64,000 nt of DNA. Source: Candidatus Nitrosopumilus sp. (GTDB lineage: Archaea; Thermoproteota; Nitrososphaeria; Nitrososphaerales; Nitrosopumilaceae). The DNA is taken from assembly GCA_013911135.1 (NCBI GenBank), contig JACERO010000005.1, positions 1-64,000 on the forward strand, given 5' to 3'. Shown one piece after another: positions 62,353-64,000 of the stretch. Position 1 is the first letter of the stretch; each line of letters opens with the position of its first letter. The position numbers and the translations under genes are program-made. Under the pieces are notes generated by a model. It was given only the letters and a program-made list of their open reading frames with translations, made no database searches and had not been told where the DNA came from.

Positions 62353-62760
62353 ATGATTAATTTAAGAAAAGTTTCAAAATCAGATTATCGATTTCTGTAT
62401 AATTTACTTAAAGAAAGAGAATCAACTACTAATATTTCTCATAAAAAAATGCCTACATATAGCGAACATGTTAAATTTGTTTCATCAAATCCTTACTTTA
62501 GATGGTATATCATTGAATATCAAGGAAAAAAATCTGGTTCTATTTATCTATCAAAAAATAATGAAATTGGAATATTTATCAAAAATTCATCTCAAGGAAA
62601 CAATATGGGACAAACAGTTCTTAAATTGTTAATACAAAAACATCCAAGATCAAGATATCTGGCCAATATAAATCCAAAAAATAAAAAATCAATTAAGTTT
62701 TTCAAAAAAAATGGTTTTAACTTAATTCAATATACATTTGAATTATCTAAAGATAATTAA
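62353..62760 (+). CDS. GNAT acetyltransferase (PseH-like candidate)
   Basis: 135 residues. The GNAT fold is shown by MINLRKVSKSDYRFLYNLL, IEYQGKKSGSIYLSKNNEIGI, and the acetyl-CoA loop SSQGNNMGQTVLKLLIQ, with RYLANINPKNKKSIKFFKKN as the C-terminal strand. In the position between a NeuB-like gene and a PseB-type gene it fits PseH, which N-acetylates UDP-4-amino-4,6-dideoxy sugars. Alternative: an unrelated amino acid N-acetyltransferase. Confidence 0.8.
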   Translation: MINLRKVSKSDYRFLYNLLKERESTTNISHKKMPTYSEHVKFVSSNPYFRWYIIEYQGKKSGSIYLSKNNEIGIFIKNSSQGNNMGQTVLKLLIQKHPRSRYLANINPKNKKSIKFFKKNGFNLIQYTFELSKDN

Positions 62761-62761
62761 A

Positions 62762-63778
62762 TTAATTATTTTTTTTTAACAATTCTGATTTTTTTAACGT
62801 ATTGACAATATCTTTTTTAGAAAGTTTTTCTACTTTGTCTGAAGAATAGACATTTAATTTTTTTATTTTTTTAATTCCACTGTAAACTTTTTCAATTTGT
62901 TTTCCATGAAACATTGGATAAAATGGATTCGCAATCATGTACATATTATTATATTCCCAACTGTATCGCATTTCATCTTTATCAATCAATGTCTCATGAA
63001 GTTTTTCTCCTGGTCTTATTCCAATTACGTCTTGTTTGATTTTTCCAAAAATGTCAGATAGTGCATCACTAATAGTTAAAATTGAATATGCCTTTAAACG
63101 TGGTACAAAAATTTCTGATCCTTTTCCAAATTTTATTGCATTTAAAATAAAATCTAGTGCTTCATCCATTGTTATACTAAATCTTGTCATTTCAGGCTCT
63201 GTAATTGTGATTTTCTGGTTTGATTCAATCAATTCAATAAATTTTGGAATCACAGAACCACTACTCCCAAAAACATTTCCATAACGAGCAGCAATGAATT
63301 GTGTTTGATGTCTTTTTATATCTAGATAATTATTTGCTGAAACAAATAATTTTTCCATTAATCTCTTAGTTGCACCATATGCATTCAATGGTGCCACAGC
63401 TTTATCTGTACTAATACAGATAGCTTTTTTTACATTATTATGAAAACACGCTTCAATTACATTTTGAGAACCTATTACATTTGTTTTAATTGCTTCAAAT
63501 GGATTGTATTCAATTTTAGGAACATGTTTTAATGCCGCAGCATGGAAAACAAAATCTACATCTTCTAATGCTTGTGTCAGTCTTGGCAAATCTTTTACAT
63601 CTCCTAAAAAAAATCGTAATTTCTTGTTATTGAATTTAGATTCCATTTCAATTTGTTTACTTTCATTTCTACTAAAAATTCGAATTGAATCTACATCAAA
63701 TGTCAAAAGTCTTCTTGTTAGTGCTTGTCCTAATGAACCTGTTCCACCAGTAATTAAGATCTTTTTACTTTTAAACAC
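62762..63778 (-). CDS. UDP-GlcNAc 4,6-dehydratase (PseB/FlaA1-type)
   Basis: 338 residues. Motifs ILITGGTGSLGQALTRRLL, VFHAAALKHVPKIEYNPFEA, AICISTDKAVAPLNAYGATK (catalytic S and YxxxK variant) and FIAARYGNVFGSSGSV identify the soluble extended-SDR dehydratase that starts pseudaminic acid synthesis. It converts UDP-GlcNAc to a 4-keto-6-deoxy sugar. No N-terminal membrane helices are present, unlike the CapD/WbpM type. It converges with the GNAT gene 1 base away. Confidence 0.9.
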   Translation of the reverse strand: MFKSKKILITGGTGSLGQALTRRLLTFDVDSIRIFSRNESKQIEMESKFNNKKLRFFLGDVKDLPRLTQALEDVDFVFHAAALKHVPKIEYNPFEAIKTNVIGSQNVIEACFHNNVKKAICISTDKAVAPLNAYGATKRLMEKLFVSANNYLDIKRHQTQFIAARYGNVFGSSGSVIPKFIELIESNQKITITEPEMTRFSITMDEALDFILNAIKFGKGSEIFVPRLKAYSILTISDALSDIFGKIKQDVIGIRPGEKLHETLIDKDEMRYSWEYNNMYMIANPFYPMFHGKQIEKVYSGIKKIKKLNVYSSDKVEKLSKKDIVNTLKKSELLKKNN

Positions 63779-63849
63779 GGTTTTGATCCTTTTTACTATT
63801 GTAAAAAACCTTACTTAGAAAATTTTTGTCAGACAAAATATAGTTTTTA

Positions 63850-64000
63850 CTAAGCTGTAGGCTCAGTATTTTCATTTGACATGTGGATTCCTTGATCTGC
63901 ATCGATAGCTCTTTCACAAGTGGCACACGCAGGTATCTTGTAAAACTCTCCTTTTTTTAATGTCTCTCTAATCTTGTTTAATTTAATTGATTTCCAAATT
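63850..64000 (-). CDS. Small zinc-binding protein, N-terminus outside the window
   Basis: Partial: the stop (TAG, 63850-63852) is visible and the frame is still open at the window edge. The 49 visible codons read ...ETLKKGEFYKIPACATCERA, then IDADQGIHMSNENTEPTA. CATC is one zinc knuckle; the rest may lie outside. The ending resembles small conserved zinc-ribbon or DksA-like C-termini, but no family can be assigned from this length. Its 5' end lies beyond base 64000. Confidence 0.6.
   Translation of the reverse strand, partial: IWKSIKLNKIRETLKKGEFYKIPACATCERAIDADQGIHMSNENTEPTA

Noticed and set aside
1-64000. CRISPR arrays, rRNA operons, or a viral structural gene cluster
   Set aside because: No regular spaced repeats, rRNA core sequences or capsid, portal or terminase motifs were seen.

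Overview
The window looks like chromosomal DNA of a marine-type ammonia-oxidising archaeon (Nitrososphaerota/Thaumarchaeota, Nitrosopumilus-like). The DNA is strongly A+T-rich and densely coded, with short leaders and TATA-type promoters. It carries archaeal signature genes: Cdc48-type AAA ATPase, GatD/GatE, pelota, TrmB- and DtxR-type regulators, an archaeal SRP RNA and a tetraether-lipid-synthase-type radical SAM enzyme. It also encodes DnaK/DnaJ/GrpE. The organism call is inference from this gene set; no rRNA is present.

Region 1 (1-14.7 kb) mixes accessory and decayed genes with an intact chaperone operon. It opens with the tail of an IS5-type transposase. A small accessory protein with an apparent AUA start, a broken ParB/MT-A70 DNA methylase, a broken GRAM/SHOCT protein and a multiply frameshifted zinc-ribbon (TFB-like) gene follow. 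The intact grpE-dnaK-dnaJ set (4.8-8.3 kb) comes next. After it lie a broken nucleotidase-like HAD gene, a tRNA-Leu(CAG), two broken exported proteins, two winged-helix regulators in an overlapping pair, and a von Willebrand factor A protein with four frame changes. Seven genes are interrupted here, while the housekeeping genes between them are intact.

Region 2 (14.7-28.1 kb) is housekeeping: gatE-gatD, cdc48, rpl2, acylphosphatase, SRP RNA, a tRNA 2-thiolation enzyme, a site-2 protease, cutA, pelota, a YjbQ-family gene, a strong C/D box sRNA candidate at 26124-26183, and adjacent DtxR- and TrmB-family regulator genes.

Region 3 (28.2-63.8 kb) is a cell-envelope locus. It starts with the tetraether lipid synthase candidate and continues with about 33 genes for surface glycans. 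These include sugar-nucleotide enzymes (WecB-type epimerase, UDP-sugar dehydrogenase, PseB-type dehydratase, DegT aminotransferase, GmhA, KdsC-type phosphatase), nonulosonic-acid enzymes (two NeuB-type synthases, NeuA- and SpsF-type cytidylyltransferases), glycosyltransferases, a flippase, a sulfotransferase, a sulfatase-like protein, methyltransferases, amide/aminoacyl-type enzymes (glutaminase-less AsnB, FemAB-type GNAT, class IV aminotransferase) and a SPASM radical SAM protein. Strand changes are frequent, so this is many small transcription units. The likely output is a sialic-acid-like (pseudaminic/legionaminic-type), sulfated or methylated glycan on S-layer proteins or lipids. The window ends inside a small zinc-binding protein gene.

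No gap longer than 300 bases lacks a gene. The largest gaps are 31396-31627 (a weak hairpin), 32827-33081 (a detached zinc-binding domain of the neighbouring methyltransferase) and 12429-12628 (a perfect 16-bp palindrome).
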